Shown here: positions 38,686 through 48,106 of the stretch, in pieces
Layout: the number at the start of each line of letters is the position of its first letter
Numbering within the stretch: position 1 is the first letter of the stretch
NCBI GenBank assembly: GCA_963770375.1
Contig: CAVYPM010000017.1
Span: forward strand, 759,139 to 823,138
Source of the DNA: DASVBE01 sp963770375
GTDB taxonomy: Bacteria > Actinomycetota > Actinomycetes > Streptosporangiales > Streptosporangiaceae
DNA: 64,000 nt
Reading direction: 5' to 3'
Notes under the pieces: generated by a model
What the model saw: the letters and a program-made list of their open reading frames with translations, nothing else
Database searches by the model: none
What the model was told of the DNA's origin: nothing
Translations under genes and position numbers: made by a program

Positions 38686-39033
38686 TCAGTGCAGGTGACG
38701 CTGCCAGTCGGCGGGGACCTTGCCCGCCGGACCCGGCACCGGCTGGTCGAGCGGGTGGTGCTGCGGATCGGCCAGCGCCGGCCCCTCGTAGAACTGCTCG
38801 GACACGTAGTCCCAGAACCAGTCCTCGCCCGGCTCGTAGCTGCGGATCAGCCGGTGCCCCGACTCGGCCGCGTGCTTGCTGGCGTGCTGGGAAGGGGACG
38901 AGTCACAGCAGCCGATAAGCCCGCACTGGGCGCACCGGCGCAGGTGGAACCACCAGCCGTCGCTGGCCAGGCACGTGGCGCAGCCCGGGCCGCTGGGCGG
39001 AACCGAGGGGTCGATCGGGGCATCGTCCGTCAT
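38686..39033 (-). CDS. UBP-type zinc finger domain protein
   Basis: A 115-residue protein made almost wholly of a ZnF-UBP domain: CATCLASDGWWFHLRRCAQC, GLIGCCDSSPSQHASKHAAE and the SGHRLIRSYEPGEDWFW segment. The Cys and His spacing is that of stand-alone bacterial UBP zinc fingers, common in actinobacteria. Their role is unknown; the eukaryotic domain binds ubiquitin tails. ATG 39033 is chosen, the longer frame being low-complexity. It is probably in one unit with the serine hydrolase. Confidence 0.85.
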   Translation of the reverse strand: MTDDAPIDPSVPPSGPGCATCLASDGWWFHLRRCAQCGLIGCCDSSPSQHASKHAAESGHRLIRSYEPGEDWFWDYVSEQFYEGPALADPQHHPLDQPVPGPAGKVPADWQRHLH

Positions 39034-39176
39034 GGTGGCCACCCTATGCCGGCCGGCCAGACCGCCGGCCAGGCAGCCGCCCGCCCGGCCAGGCCGCGGC
39101 CCGCCGTCCGCCGCCACCCCCGGCTTGCGCGGGCCGGGCACGGCTTGATGTGCTGGCCCTGACCAGCAAGGTGGTG

Positions 39177-41540
39177 ATGCGCGTGACCAGCACGCTCCCG
39201 GCGCAGACCGGCACCGGCAGCCTCGACGGCCTGCGCGCGATCGAGCGGCGCGTGCTGTGGCTGTCCACCGCGATCATCGACCACGCCAACCGGGTCCGGC
39301 CCAACCCGACCGGCCTGAAGGTCGGCGGCCACCAGGCGTCCAGCGCCTCGATGGTGTCGATCATGACCGAGCTGTGGTTCCGCCAGCTCCGCGCCGGTGA
39401 CCTGGTGTCGGTCAAGCCGCACGCCTCGCCCGTGCTGCACGCGATCAACTACCTGCTCGGCGCGCTCGACGAGCGGTACCTGACCACGCTGCGGGCGTTC
39501 GGCGGGCTGCAGAGCTACCCGAGCCGGTCCAAGGACCCGGACCCGGTCGACTACTCCACCGGCTCGGTCGGCATCGGCGCGACCGCGCCGGTGTGGGGTG
39601 CGCTGGCCCGCCGGTACATCCTCAGCCACGCCGACACCCCGCCCGCTGACGGCACCCCCGGCCGCCAGTACTCCCTGATCGGCGACGCGGAGCTGGACGA
39701 GGGCGCGTGCTGGGAGGCGATCCTCGACCCGGCCGTGGCCGAGCTGGGCGAGGTCGTCTGGATCGTGGACTTCAACCGGCAGTCGCTGGACCGCGTGGTG
39801 CCCAACATCGGCGCGCCCCGGCTGCAGGGCATGTTCGCGGCGGCCGGCTGGCAGGTGCTCACGGTCAAGTACGGCCGGCTGCTGAACGGCATCTTCGCCC
39901 GGCCCGGCGGCGGCGCGCTGCGCGACCGGATCGACGACATGCCGAACCCGGAGTACCAGCGGCTGCTCCGCTGCCGCCCGGCCGACCTGCGGGACCGGCT
40001 GCCCGGCCAGGGCCCGCAGGCCGGGCAGCTGGGAGAGCTGCTGGCCGGCGTGGCAGACGCGGAGCTGCACGCCGCGTTCCGCGGCCTGGGCGGGCACGAC
40101 CTTGCCGCCCTGGGCGACGCCTTCGCGGCCATCGACGACAGCAGGCCGACGGTGATCTTCGCGTACACCGTGAAGGGCTACGGTCTCCCCGGCGAGGGCC
40201 ACCCGCAGAACCACTCCGCGCTGCTGACCGGCGACCAGCTGCGTGACCTCGCCGCACGGCTGGGCGCCGACCCGGACCAGCCGTGGGCCAGGTTCGCCAG
40301 CGGCAGCCCGGAGGCGGAGCTGTGCGCGGCCGCCGCGGCCCGGCTGCGCCGCGAGCCGCCGCCCGCGGCCCGCCCGGCGGCGATCCCGGAAGACTTCGGC
40401 CGCACCCCGCACGGCAAGTCCACCACCCAGGCCGCGCTCGGCCGGGCCCTGCTCGACCTGACCCGGCAGGCGCCGGAGGCGGCCCGCCGGGTGGTCACGG
40501 TCAGCCCGGACGTCAGCTCCAGCACCAACCTGGGCGGCTGGGTGAACAAGGTCGGCGTGTGGTCGCCGACCGAGCGGGTGGACTGGTTCGCCGACGACGG
40601 CGAGACGATCCTGCACTGGCGGGAGCGGCCCACCGGCCAGCACATCGAGCTGGGCATCGCGGAGACCAACCTGGTCGGCCTGCTCGGCGAGCTGGGTGCG
40701 ACCTGGAGCCGGTGGGGCGAGCCGCTGCTGCCGATCGGCGTGCTGTACGACCCGTTCGTCGGCCGGGCGCTGGAACCGTGGTCGTTCGGCATCTACGCGG
40801 GCGGTCAGTCGATCCTGGTCGGCACCCCGTCCGGGGTCAGCCTGGCCCCCGAGGGCGGCGCGCACCAGTCGGTGATCACCCCGTCGATCGGCATCGAGCA
40901 GCCCGGCTGCGTCAGCTACGAGCCCGCGTTCGCGCTGGACGCCGAGTGGTGCCTGCTGGCCAGCCTGGCCCAGCTCGGGAAGGCCGGCGGCTCATCGGCG
41001 TACCTGCGGCTGTCGACCCGCCCGGTGGACCAGTCGCTGGCCGCGGTCCCGGCCGACCCGGACGCACGGGAACTGCGGCGGCGCCGCGCGGTGGCCGGCG
41101 GCTACCCGATCCGCCTGCACGCCGGGCCGCAGCTGACGATCGCCGCGATGGGCGCGGTGCTGCCCGAGGCGCTGGCCGCCGCGGACCGCCTGGACGCGGC
41201 CGGCGTGGGCTGCGACGTGATCTGCGTGACCAGCGCGGACCTGCTGTTCCGCGCGACGGCGGCCAGGAACGGGCTGCAGGACGGGCCGACCTGGATCCTG
41301 GAGCAGCTGTTCCCGGCCAGCCGGGCCCGGCCCCTCCTGACGGTCCTTGACGGGCACCCGCACACGCTGGCGTTCCTCGCCGGGGTCCGCAACGTACCTT
41401 CCGTAACCCTTGGTGTTCATCAGTTTGGCCAGTCCGGTGATCCATCCGAGGTGTACCGGTATCACGGCATCGACACGGGAAGCATCGTGCGGGCCGGGCT
41501 TGGCCTGGCTGACCGGGAGCCGCGGGGCGGCGGCCCGTGA
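39177..41540 (+). CDS. Thiamine-diphosphate enzyme, homodimeric E1/transketolase-like
   Basis: This is a protein of about 787 residues with a transketolase fold, distantly like AceE. The ThDP motif is GDAELDEGACWEAILDP with IVDFNRQSLD about 27 residues on. The preceding strand has KPHASPVLHAINYLLGAL, and the pyrimidine domain has HIELGIAETNLVGLLGELG (with the catalytic Glu). It is shorter than the E1 of pyruvate dehydrogenase (about 890 residues) and lacks its N-terminal arm. Start is uncertain: ATG 39177 or the in-frame GTGs at 39150, 39171 and 39174. It may use a 2-oxo acid other than pyruvate. No E2 or E3 gene is nearby. Confidence 0.75.
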   Translation: MRVTSTLPAQTGTGSLDGLRAIERRVLWLSTAIIDHANRVRPNPTGLKVGGHQASSASMVSIMTELWFRQLRAGDLVSVKPHASPVLHAINYLLGALDERYLTTLRAFGGLQSYPSRSKDPDPVDYSTGSVGIGATAPVWGALARRYILSHADTPPADGTPGRQYSLIGDAELDEGACWEAILDPAVAELGEVVWIVDFNRQSLDRVVPNIGAPRLQGMFAAAGWQVLTVKYGRLLNGIFARPGGGALRDRIDDMPNPEYQRLLRCRPADLRDRLPGQGPQAGQLGELLAGVADAELHAAFRGLGGHDLAALGDAFAAIDDSRPTVIFAYTVKGYGLPGEGHPQNHSALLTGDQLRDLAARLGADPDQPWARFASGSPEAELCAAAAARLRREPPPAARPAAIPEDFGRTPHGKSTTQAALGRALLDLTRQAPEAARRVVTVSPDVSSSTNLGGWVNKVGVWSPTERVDWFADDGETILHWRERPTGQHIELGIAETNLVGLLGELGATWSRWGEPLLPIGVLYDPFVGRALEPWSFGIYAGGQSILVGTPSGVSLAPEGGAHQSVITPSIGIEQPGCVSYEPAFALDAEWCLLASLAQLGKAGGSSAYLRLSTRPVDQSLAAVPADPDARELRRRRAVAGGYPIRLHAGPQLTIAAMGAVLPEALAAADRLDAAGVGCDVICVTSADLLFRATAARNGLQDGPTWILEQLFPASRARPLLTVLDGHPHTLAFLAGVRNVPSVTLGVHQFGQSGDPSEVYRYHGIDTGSIVRAGLGLADREPRGGGP

Positions 41541-41548
41541 GACGGAAG

Positions 41549-42217
41549 TTACGAGTGCGCGCCGAGGATGTCGGTGTGATGGCAGAAGTGCACGCGGGCA
41601 GGCTCGGCGGACTTCACCCGGTCCAGTGACGCCCACCACGCGTCCACGTCCCTGGCCTGGCCCTCGGGCAGGTCCGCGCCGGGCGGGGCGTTGTACTGCT
41701 CGGGCGCGTAGGCCGCGTCGCCGATCAGCACTTCCTCGCCGGCCGCGGTCTGGATCACGACAGACTGGTGGCCGGTCGTGTGCCCGGGCGTGGTGAGCAC
41801 GGACAGGCCGGGCACGATCTCGGCGTCCCCGTCGAGCAGCTCGAACCGGGCGCCCATGAAGTCGAACCATTCGGCCATCCAGGCCGAGTCGGCCCGGGCG
41901 CGCTCCAGCTCGGCCCGCTGGATGTAGAAGGGCGCGTGCCTGAACACCGCGTTCTGGCCGCAGTGATCGAAGTGCAGGTGGGTGTTGATGACCAGGCTGA
42001 TATCCGCCGGGGTCATGTCCAGCCGGGCCAGCGCGTCGGCGGCGGCGACGTTGACCACGCGCCAGTCGTTCAGCAGCCGGTCCGGGCCGCCGGCGCCGGT
42101 GTCGACCAGGGCGGCGCCGCCGTCGTAGCGGACCACGAAGCCGTGCACGGGGGTAACGTCGCTGCTGCCCGGGGCGGCCAGCGTGGCCAGGTGCAGGCGC
42201 TCGATCTCCAGAGGCAT
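41549..42217 (-). CDS. MBL-fold metallohydrolase (lactonase-like)
   Basis: This 222-residue metallo-beta-lactamase-fold enzyme carries the full two-zinc motif: HLHFDH near residue 81, GHTTGH near 148 and GDAAY near 170. The N-terminal VHGFVVRYDGGAALVDTGAG is typical of AHL lactonase-like proteins (AttM/AiiA branch). A role in quorum quenching is possible but not shown; other lactones or thioesters are equally possible. It is convergent with the ThDP enzyme, with only 8 bp between them. Confidence 0.85.
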   Translation of the reverse strand: MPLEIERLHLATLAAPGSSDVTPVHGFVVRYDGGAALVDTGAGGPDRLLNDWRVVNVAAADALARLDMTPADISLVINTHLHFDHCGQNAVFRHAPFYIQRAELERARADSAWMAEWFDFMGARFELLDGDAEIVPGLSVLTTPGHTTGHQSVVIQTAAGEEVLIGDAAYAPEQYNAPPGADLPEGQARDVDAWWASLDRVKSAEPARVHFCHHTDILGAHS

Positions 42218-42308
42218 AGGGCTATCGTGCCAGCCCTCGTCGTTACAGCCGCCAGCAGCGCCGCCGTCGCCGGGGCGCGCGGATTTTTTTGGATTACGCT
42301 TCGTTGGC

Positions 42309-42872
42309 GTGCCCCGACGATTTGACCGTATTCAGACGGAGCGGCTGATTCTCCGCCGCTGGCTACTGCGGGACCGCGCCCCGTTCGCGGTGATGAACGC
42401 CGATCCCGAGGTCATGCGGTACTTCCCGGCCCGCCTTGACCGCGAGACGAGCGACGCGTTCGCGGACCGCATCGACGCGCGGCTCGAGCGGCAGGGCTTC
42501 GGCCTGTGGGCCCTCGAGCGGCGGGACACCGCCGAGTTCATCGGGTTCACCGGCCTCAACCCGATGCCCGCGGGCACTCCCGGCGCGGGCGGCCAGGAAA
42601 TCGGCTGGCGCCTCGCGGCGAGCTCCTGGCATAAGGGATACGCCACTGAGGCGGCGAAGGCCGTTGTCGACGTAGCCTTCAACGGCCTGAACCTGCCGGA
42701 GATCTGGTCGATAACCTCGGTCCTGAACGAGCCGTCGCGGGCGGTCATGCGGCGGCTGGGCATGACCGAGCACTCGTTCTTCGATCACCCCACGGTGCCG
42801 CTCACGAGTCCTTTGCTCGCGCACGTCGCCTGCTGGCTGCCTAATCCGTCAGCTGCGGAAAACCCCTGCTGA
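42309..42872 (+). CDS. RimJ/RimL-type GNAT acetyltransferase
   Basis: A protein of about 187 residues, with IQTERLILRRWLLRDRAPFA at the N-terminus and the acetyl-CoA site EIGWRLAASSWHKGYATEAA. This combination marks the RimJ/RimL branch, which acetylates ribosomal protein N-termini or small molecules. GTG 42309 is used as start; no clear Shine-Dalgarno is visible. The gene is divergent from the MBL gene, with 91 bp between the starts. Confidence 0.82.
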   Translation: MPRRFDRIQTERLILRRWLLRDRAPFAVMNADPEVMRYFPARLDRETSDAFADRIDARLERQGFGLWALERRDTAEFIGFTGLNPMPAGTPGAGGQEIGWRLAASSWHKGYATEAAKAVVDVAFNGLNLPEIWSITSVLNEPSRAVMRRLGMTEHSFFDHPTVPLTSPLLAHVACWLPNPSAAENPC

Positions 42873-43118
42873 TAGGACGCCGGGGCGGCGAGTTGGCGCT
42901 GCCGGCGGCAGGACGCCGGCAGCACCAACCCCCGCCCCGACTTTGATCAACGTGCCCAGCGGCCCATGTCCGGGCCCAGCACAAGCATGATCTTCAGTAT
43001 GCGTGTGGCGGATGAGGATGGCCGGGTGGCCGTGCTCCGGCGGCGGGGATTTTCCCAATCCGGAACACCGCGCCGGCCGCGCGATAGCGGGGATCCGGGT
43101 CCACGGCGGACAGGGATC

Positions 43119-44000
43119 TTACCGAGCGAGGAGATGTGCGCTGAAGCCGGCGACGGCTTGGCTGAATGCCTCCGGTTCTTCGAGGTGGGCCATGTGACCG
43201 GAGCGCTCGAGGATGGTCAGCTGAGATCCGGGAATCGCATCATGCAGCTCTCTCGCCCAGCGCGGTCCGCAGAGGAAGTCGTGCTCGCCCGTCAGGACCA
43301 GCGCCGGAGTGGCGATCGAGCTGAGCTGCCGCCGCACATCGAACGGCGCCGGCTCCTCCCCGTGCAGGGGGTCTACCCACGCGCGCAGGGCGGCTCGCAC
43401 CGGAGCAAGGCGGCCCTCATGAGCCCAGTAATCGGCAAAGTACACCGGCATGATCCTGCGAAGGCCGTGAGTGATGGCGTCATCGTCCTGAGCAGCGAGC
43501 GTTGCCTGGTAGGCGCCGAACATGCCGGAAGCTTCCGGCTGGTCCGGGTGCTGCTGGGGAAAGAGCTGCAGATTGCTCATGGCGGCGGCCCAGAAATCGG
43601 CGTCGAGCACGGGCGCGGTCGCGTAGAGGATGAGACCGGCGAGCGTATCCGGATGCTCCAGCGCATAGCGCTGGGCAACGAACCCGCCGTGCGAATGACC
43701 GAGCACCAGCACCTTGGGGGCGCCCAGGTGCTCGGCGACACCGTGCAGGAACCGCGCCCACACGTCCAGCCGGTAGTCGCGCCGGGCGGGAAGGCGGCCG
43801 GAGTCCCCGGTTCCGATCGGCTCCAGGTAGACCATGGTCAGGTGCTGCTCAAGGGCGGGCATACGGAGGTATTCCCACCCGAAGCCCGGCCCTCCGGGGT
43901 GGGCCAGGCAGAGTGGTCCGGTACCGAAAACATGGAAGACCTGCCGCACGCCATCAATGGTGATCGCGTGCTTTCCGTGCTGCATGCCTGAGAGCCTCAT
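43119..44000 (-). CDS. Alpha/beta hydrolase, proline-iminopeptidase-like
   Basis: This 293-residue alpha/beta hydrolase has the oxyanion loop HPGGPG, the nucleophile elbow GHSHGG (Ser), the acid near LTGEHDFL and the His in SGHMAHLEEP. The HPGGPG (not HGGPG) start and overall layout place it with prolyl iminopeptidase-like peptidases and esterases. It is 4 bp overlapped (ATGA) by the VOC-like gene upstream, so the two are co-translated. It has lower GC than its neighbours. Confidence 0.85.
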   Translation of the reverse strand: MRLSGMQHGKHAITIDGVRQVFHVFGTGPLCLAHPGGPGFGWEYLRMPALEQHLTMVYLEPIGTGDSGRLPARRDYRLDVWARFLHGVAEHLGAPKVLVLGHSHGGFVAQRYALEHPDTLAGLILYATAPVLDADFWAAAMSNLQLFPQQHPDQPEASGMFGAYQATLAAQDDDAITHGLRRIMPVYFADYWAHEGRLAPVRAALRAWVDPLHGEEPAPFDVRRQLSSIATPALVLTGEHDFLCGPRWARELHDAIPGSQLTILERSGHMAHLEEPEAFSQAVAGFSAHLLAR

Positions 44001-44587
44001 TTCAGGACGGCCTTGCCGATGATCGCCACCAGGCCGGGCTCTCCTTGGGTAACGGGGAGCTCGACGCCCAGCGCCGCCAGCGCGGTTTTCATCTTTGCCG
44101 GGTCAGGATGCGAACCAGCGAACGAGGTCAGCATCGCCACGGGCAGGTTGCGGGCCGGATGGGGTGTCGTCCCCCAGTCGATCAGGAAGGGCACCACCGT
44201 GTCAGCCCGGCGTGTCAATCGCCAGCTCACCGTCTCGCCGGCGGGCGTTGTGCGGGACATAGGCTCTACCGGGCCCGGGTCGTAACCGCGCCGCCGCGCC
44301 CGGGCGACCTGTGCGTCGATGTCGTCCGCACGGGCCGCCCACGTCACGAGGCGGGGGGCGGTCAGGTCGCCGATTCCCACGAACAGTGGCCGGGCCGGCT
44401 CGGGTTGCTCCCGATCGGGCCCGACGATCTCGAGGTAGCGCAGCCCCCCGAGCCCAAGCAGGAAGTTGCGGGTGCCGCCTCCGACATGCCGGCCCCCCTC
44501 GACCGGCCATACGCCGGTCAGGCCAGCGATGTAACGGACGGACTCGTCAACGTCCGGCGTGGCGTAGACCAGATGGTCCAAAGTCAT
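43997..44587 (-). CDS. Glyoxalase-like domain protein
   Basis: A protein of about 196 residues that opens TLDHLVYATPDVDESVRYI and continues with GGGTRNFLLGLGGLRYLEIV, the first half of a glyoxalase-like (VOC-related) domain. The rest (VVPFLIDWGTTPHPARNLPV) is the usual second half of this uncharacterised family. ATG 44587 is chosen over upstream starts since the conserved start of the family coincides. Its stop overlaps the start of the hydrolase at 43119-44000. The two probably act in one pathway, unknown. Confidence 0.8.
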   Translation of the reverse strand: MTLDHLVYATPDVDESVRYIAGLTGVWPVEGGRHVGGGTRNFLLGLGGLRYLEIVGPDREQPEPARPLFVGIGDLTAPRLVTWAARADDIDAQVARARRRGYDPGPVEPMSRTTPAGETVSWRLTRRADTVVPFLIDWGTTPHPARNLPVAMLTSFAGSHPDPAKMKTALAALGVELPVTQGEPGLVAIIGKAVLK

Positions 44588-44706
44588 GACGTCAGCCTCG
44601 CAATCACCGGAACCGGGACGACTCGCCGGGCCCGGAAGGCCGGTCACCGGATCGCTTCCGGCACAAGCCGTACGTCGTCACGATTGTTCCCGGCGTGGAC
44701 AAGGCC

Positions 44707-45384
44707 CTAGCAGCAGGCTGCCCCGCGCCAGGACTGGCGGCCCTCCCAGACGGACCAGGCCGCGATGCCAAGGGCGATGACCTGGTCGGTGGCTGACCAG
44801 GTGGGCCAGATCGCCACCACGGCCAGGCCGGCCAGCACGGCGGCGGCCTGGGCGGCGCACATGAGGTTCTGGGTGCCCTCGCCCGCGGTGGCACCGGAGC
44901 CCAGCCGCTGGCCAAGCCGCCGTTTGGCGATCCCCAGCACCGGCATGATCACCACGCTGCTCGCGGTCAGCGCGATGCCCAGGACCGAGACTCCCACCCG
45001 GTCATGGCCAGCCAGCCCACGGATGGCCCCGGCCGCGATCCAGGCCGCCAGCAGCCAGAAACTGACCGCAACAGCCCGCTGCGCCCGGCGCTCCGCATCC
45101 GGCGACTGGATGCGTGACCCGGTGAACCGCCACACGACGATGACGCTCGCCGCACCCTCGATGGCGCTCCCCGCGGCCCACCCGCTCAGCGCAACCGACC
45201 CGGCCGCCACCCCCGCAGCAAGACCCAGGACCGCCTCGGCCAGCATCCACACCAGCGACACCCAGGCCAGCCACCGCGCATACCGCGCAAACCGCAGCCA
45301 CGCATCATCCCGGACAGCGAGCGTGCACCCGCAGTCCCCGCAGCATGTGCAGGCAGCAGGTGCGATTCCCGGCTCAGCCGCCAT
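44707..45384 (-). CDS. Cation-diffusion-facilitator-like membrane protein with Cys-rich N-terminus
   Basis: The 225-residue protein has about six transmembrane helices with the CDF-like order of segments (WVSLVWMLAEAVLGLAAGVA, GSAIEGAASVIVVWRFTGSR). The N-terminal CTCCGDCGC is a metal-binding Cys cluster, with CC at the very C-terminus. Where classical CDFs have DxxxD/HxxxD sites, this family shows E and S residues, so transport activity is uncertain. It may export or sense a thiophilic metal. Confidence 0.75.
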   Translation of the reverse strand: MAAEPGIAPAACTCCGDCGCTLAVRDDAWLRFARYARWLAWVSLVWMLAEAVLGLAAGVAAGSVALSGWAAGSAIEGAASVIVVWRFTGSRIQSPDAERRAQRAVAVSFWLLAAWIAAGAIRGLAGHDRVGVSVLGIALTASSVVIMPVLGIAKRRLGQRLGSGATAGEGTQNLMCAAQAAAVLAGLAVVAIWPTWSATDQVIALGIAAWSVWEGRQSWRGAACC

Positions 45385-45423
45385 GCCATCACTGTAGGCC
45401 GGGCGTCCTCGGCGCAATACAGG

Positions 45424-46182
45424 TCAGGTGACCGGGTCGCGGCCCTGCCAGGTCGTGATGCAGGCCTCGTTGCCCTCGGCGTCGGCCAGCACCCAGAACG
45501 CGGGGGCCTCGTCGTCGGACAGCAGGCGGCCGCCCGCGGCCAGCGCCGCGTCGATGCGGGACTTCGCCTCGTCGTGCGGGACGGAGAGGTCGAAGTGGAT
45601 CCGGTTGCGCTGCGGGCGCGGCGCGTCCATCTGCTGGAACCAGATCGCCGGGCCCTGCCCGACCGGGTCGACCAGCGCGTCCTCGGGGCCGTCCCGCCCG
45701 GGCTCGCTGACGTAGCCCAGCACGGCCCGCCAGAACGGCCGGATCGAGGAGATGTCCATGGCGTCGATGGCGATCTCCAGCATCTGCAGCGACCGCGGGC
45801 CGGTGCCGCCCGTGCCGGGCTCGGTGGCGTAGCCCGCGTCCCGCAGGGCGGCGGTGATCTGCCCGGCCAGCCTGGCTTCCCGGGCGGTGACCTCGGCGAT
45901 CGCGCGGTTCTGCAGGGCGAGGACCACGCCGTCGTGCCGGACGTCCATCCACAGGGTGGCGTCGGCATCCGGGCCCGCCGCCGCGGTGGCCCGGGTGGCC
46001 AGGCCGGCGGCCTCGGCCAGGGAGGCGGCCGGCACGCTGGCGCGCAGCCAGCCGAGGATGTAGCGCCAGCCCAGGTCGCTGACCGCGTCCGAGGCCTCGG
46101 TCCTGGTCAGCTTCCGGCTCTCGTCCGCGCCCGCGCCGCCGCTGCCCGGGTCTCCCGGCGCCCCGGCTGAGGTATCAGTCAT
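45424..46182 (-). CDS. Fusion of a pterin-carbinolamine-dehydratase-like domain and a VOC domain
   Basis: This 252-residue protein starts with a region (LTRTEASDAVSDLGWRYILG to about residue 125) that resembles 4a-hydroxytetrahydrobiopterin dehydratase. It has DVRHDGVVLALQNRAIAEVT where the enzyme has its His-containing motif. The second half, from QMLEIAIDAMDISSIRPFWR, is a VOC domain ending EGNEACITTWQGRD. The catalytic His-His of true dehydratases is not obvious in the first domain. The pairing occurs in actinobacteria but its substrate is unknown. Confidence 0.75.
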   Translation of the reverse strand: MTDTSAGAPGDPGSGGAGADESRKLTRTEASDAVSDLGWRYILGWLRASVPAASLAEAAGLATRATAAAGPDADATLWMDVRHDGVVLALQNRAIAEVTAREARLAGQITAALRDAGYATEPGTGGTGPRSLQMLEIAIDAMDISSIRPFWRAVLGYVSEPGRDGPEDALVDPVGQGPAIWFQQMDAPRPQRNRIHFDLSVPHDEAKSRIDAALAAGGRLLSDDEAPAFWVLADAEGNEACITTWQGRDPVT

Positions 46183-46256
46183 GGCGGTCATGATGGCAGC
46201 GCCGGCTGACAAACCGGGGCGCGCAGAATGTCCGAGGCGGCGGTCAGGCTACGGCC

Positions 46257-46667
46257 ATGAGCGAGAACGCAGAGCAGACCCTGCGGGCCTTCTGGGACCG
46301 GATCAACCAGCGCGACTGGGCCGGGCTTGGCCGCCTGCTCGCCCCTGGCCTGCAGACCCGGTACCTGGCCACCGATGAGCTGATCGACGGCGCCGACGCC
46401 TTCGTCCGGCTGAACGCGGAGTACCCGGGGCGCTTCCGGGTCACCGTGCTCGACCTGGTCGCGGCCGGGGACCGGGCGGTGTCCTGCGCCCGGCTCGACG
46501 CCGAGGACGGCAGCGAGGCGCACCTCGTCACCTCGTTCGCGACCGTGCGCGGCGGTTTGGTGACCGACCTGACCGAGCTCTGGGCCGAGCCCGGCCAGGA
46601 GGTCCCGCACGACCGGCGCCCGGCACCGGCCGGAAATTCGCGGCAGCCGCCCGAAGCGGGCATCTAG
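46257..46667 (+). CDS. SnoaL/NTF2-like protein
   Basis: The 136-residue protein has the cone-shaped NTF2 fold pattern, starting AEQTLRAFWDRINQRDWAGL and including FRVTVLDLVAAGDRAVSCAR and TDLTELWAEPG. Such proteins can be polyketide cyclases, isomerases or binding proteins. The last 20 residues are Pro/Arg-rich and probably disordered. It precedes the pip-like gene by 50 bp on the same strand. Confidence 0.8.
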   Translation: MSENAEQTLRAFWDRINQRDWAGLGRLLAPGLQTRYLATDELIDGADAFVRLNAEYPGRFRVTVLDLVAAGDRAVSCARLDAEDGSEAHLVTSFATVRGGLVTDLTELWAEPGQEVPHDRRPAPAGNSRQPPEAGI

Positions 46668-46717
46668 GATGCCTTCCCGGGCTGCCTGCCATAACGACCC
46701 GGGAAGGACAACGGATC

Positions 46718-47755
46718 ATGGTCGAGCTGTATCCGCCGATCGAACCCTACGACCAGGGGATGCTGGACGTCGGCGACGGCAACCTCGTCTACTGGGAAAC
46801 ATCCGGAAACCCCGACGGCAAGCCCGCTGTGTTCCTGCACGGCGGGCCCGGCCAGGGCACCGTGCCGGGCATGCGCCGCGGCTTCGACCCGGAGCGCTAC
46901 CGGATCGTGCTGTTCGACCAGCGCGGCTGCGGCCGCAGCACGCCGCACGCCAGCGACCCGGACGCCGACATGTCGGTCAACACCACCCCGCACCTGATCG
47001 CCGACATGGAGCGGCTGCGCGAGCACCTGGGTATCACCCGGTGGCTGCTGCACGGCGGCTCCTGGGGCTCGACGCTGGGGCTCGCCTACGCGCAGGCGCA
47101 CCCGGACCGGGTCTCGGAGATCGTCCTCGTCGCGATCACCACCTCGCGGCGGTCAGAGACGGACTGGCTGTACCGCGGCGCGGCCCGGTTCTTCCCCGCC
47201 GACTGGGCAAGGTTCGTGGCCGGCGCGGGCCTGTCCGCAGCGGACCTCCGCGGCCTCGGCCTGGACCAGCCGGGCCTGACCGACCCCGGCCTGGCCGGCT
47301 CGGCCGGCACGCCGGAGCTGGGCGCGGCCGTGCTGGCCGGCTACGCCCGGCTGATGGACGACCAGGACCCGAAGGTCCGCGCCCAGGCCACGCTGGACTG
47401 GGCCGCCTGGGAAGACACCGTGCTGTCCCTGGAGCCGAACGCCAGGCCCGGCGCGTTCAGCGGCCACGCCGACCTGGACCTGCAGGCCATGGTGCGGATC
47501 TGCGCGCACTACGCGGTGCACGGCGCCTGGCTGGAGGAGGGCCAGCTGATCAGGGACGCCGGGCGGCTGGCCGGGATCCCCGGCGTGCTCATCCACGGCC
47601 GGCAAGATCTCAGCTGCCCGCTCGACTCCGCCTGGGCACTGGCCCAGGCGTGGCCGGACGCCGAGCTGCTCGCCCCGGCCGACTCCGGCCACCGCGGCAG
47701 CCCCACCAAGCGCGAGCTGACCATGGACGCCCTCAACCGGTTCGCGAGCCGCTGA
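46718..47755 (+). CDS. pip: Prolyl iminopeptidase
   Basis: The enzyme releases N-terminal proline from peptides. It has the full S33 pattern over 345 residues: MVELYPPIEPYDQGMLDVGD at the N-terminus, HGGPGQGT, VLFDQRGCGRSTPHA, the nucleophile motif GGSWGSTLGLAYAQAHP, HGRQDLSCP (Asp) and a His in DSGHRGS. A near-perfect GGAAGGACAACGG ribosome site precedes it. This is the canonical Pip of the window. Related but more divergent hydrolases lie at 43119-44000 and 60999-61961. Confidence 0.92.
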   Translation: MVELYPPIEPYDQGMLDVGDGNLVYWETSGNPDGKPAVFLHGGPGQGTVPGMRRGFDPERYRIVLFDQRGCGRSTPHASDPDADMSVNTTPHLIADMERLREHLGITRWLLHGGSWGSTLGLAYAQAHPDRVSEIVLVAITTSRRSETDWLYRGAARFFPADWARFVAGAGLSAADLRGLGLDQPGLTDPGLAGSAGTPELGAAVLAGYARLMDDQDPKVRAQATLDWAAWEDTVLSLEPNARPGAFSGHADLDLQAMVRICAHYAVHGAWLEEGQLIRDAGRLAGIPGVLIHGRQDLSCPLDSAWALAQAWPDAELLAPADSGHRGSPTKRELTMDALNRFASR

Positions 47756-48106
47756 GCGCTCAGGGGCCGGCGCCGGAGCCGCTGGCCGACGGCGTCACGG
47801 TGACCTCCGTCGGGTGATGCGCGACACTCGTCCGCCACCTGATGTACGACAGTCCAAAGCGCGGATCGCGGCAGGAGCGTGCGTCGCGGAGTACACCGGG
47901 GCGGGGCCGCACCCGGAGATCGCGGCCATGGCCGCGAGCAGGGCAGGAGTTCTCATGTCTTTGCGACGGCCCGCCGCACCCTCGGGTGGGACGGCTGCTC
48001 GTCCTGGTCATACCCAGGCGAGAGCTGATCGTCCTGATCTGCTCGCGGGGTCCGGCTGCCGTGGATCGCCGGAGTTCCAGGCAGTAGATGCGGACGCCCG
48101 GTGGTG
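47756..48106. other. Intergenic region of about 350 bp
   Basis: Between pip and the monooxygenase-like gene. A minus-strand frame ends as LSYIRWRTSVAHHPTEVTVT just before the stop at 47760, but it has no convincing N-terminus and may be a degraded gene tail. No RNA gene or terminator is evident. Confidence 0.3.
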
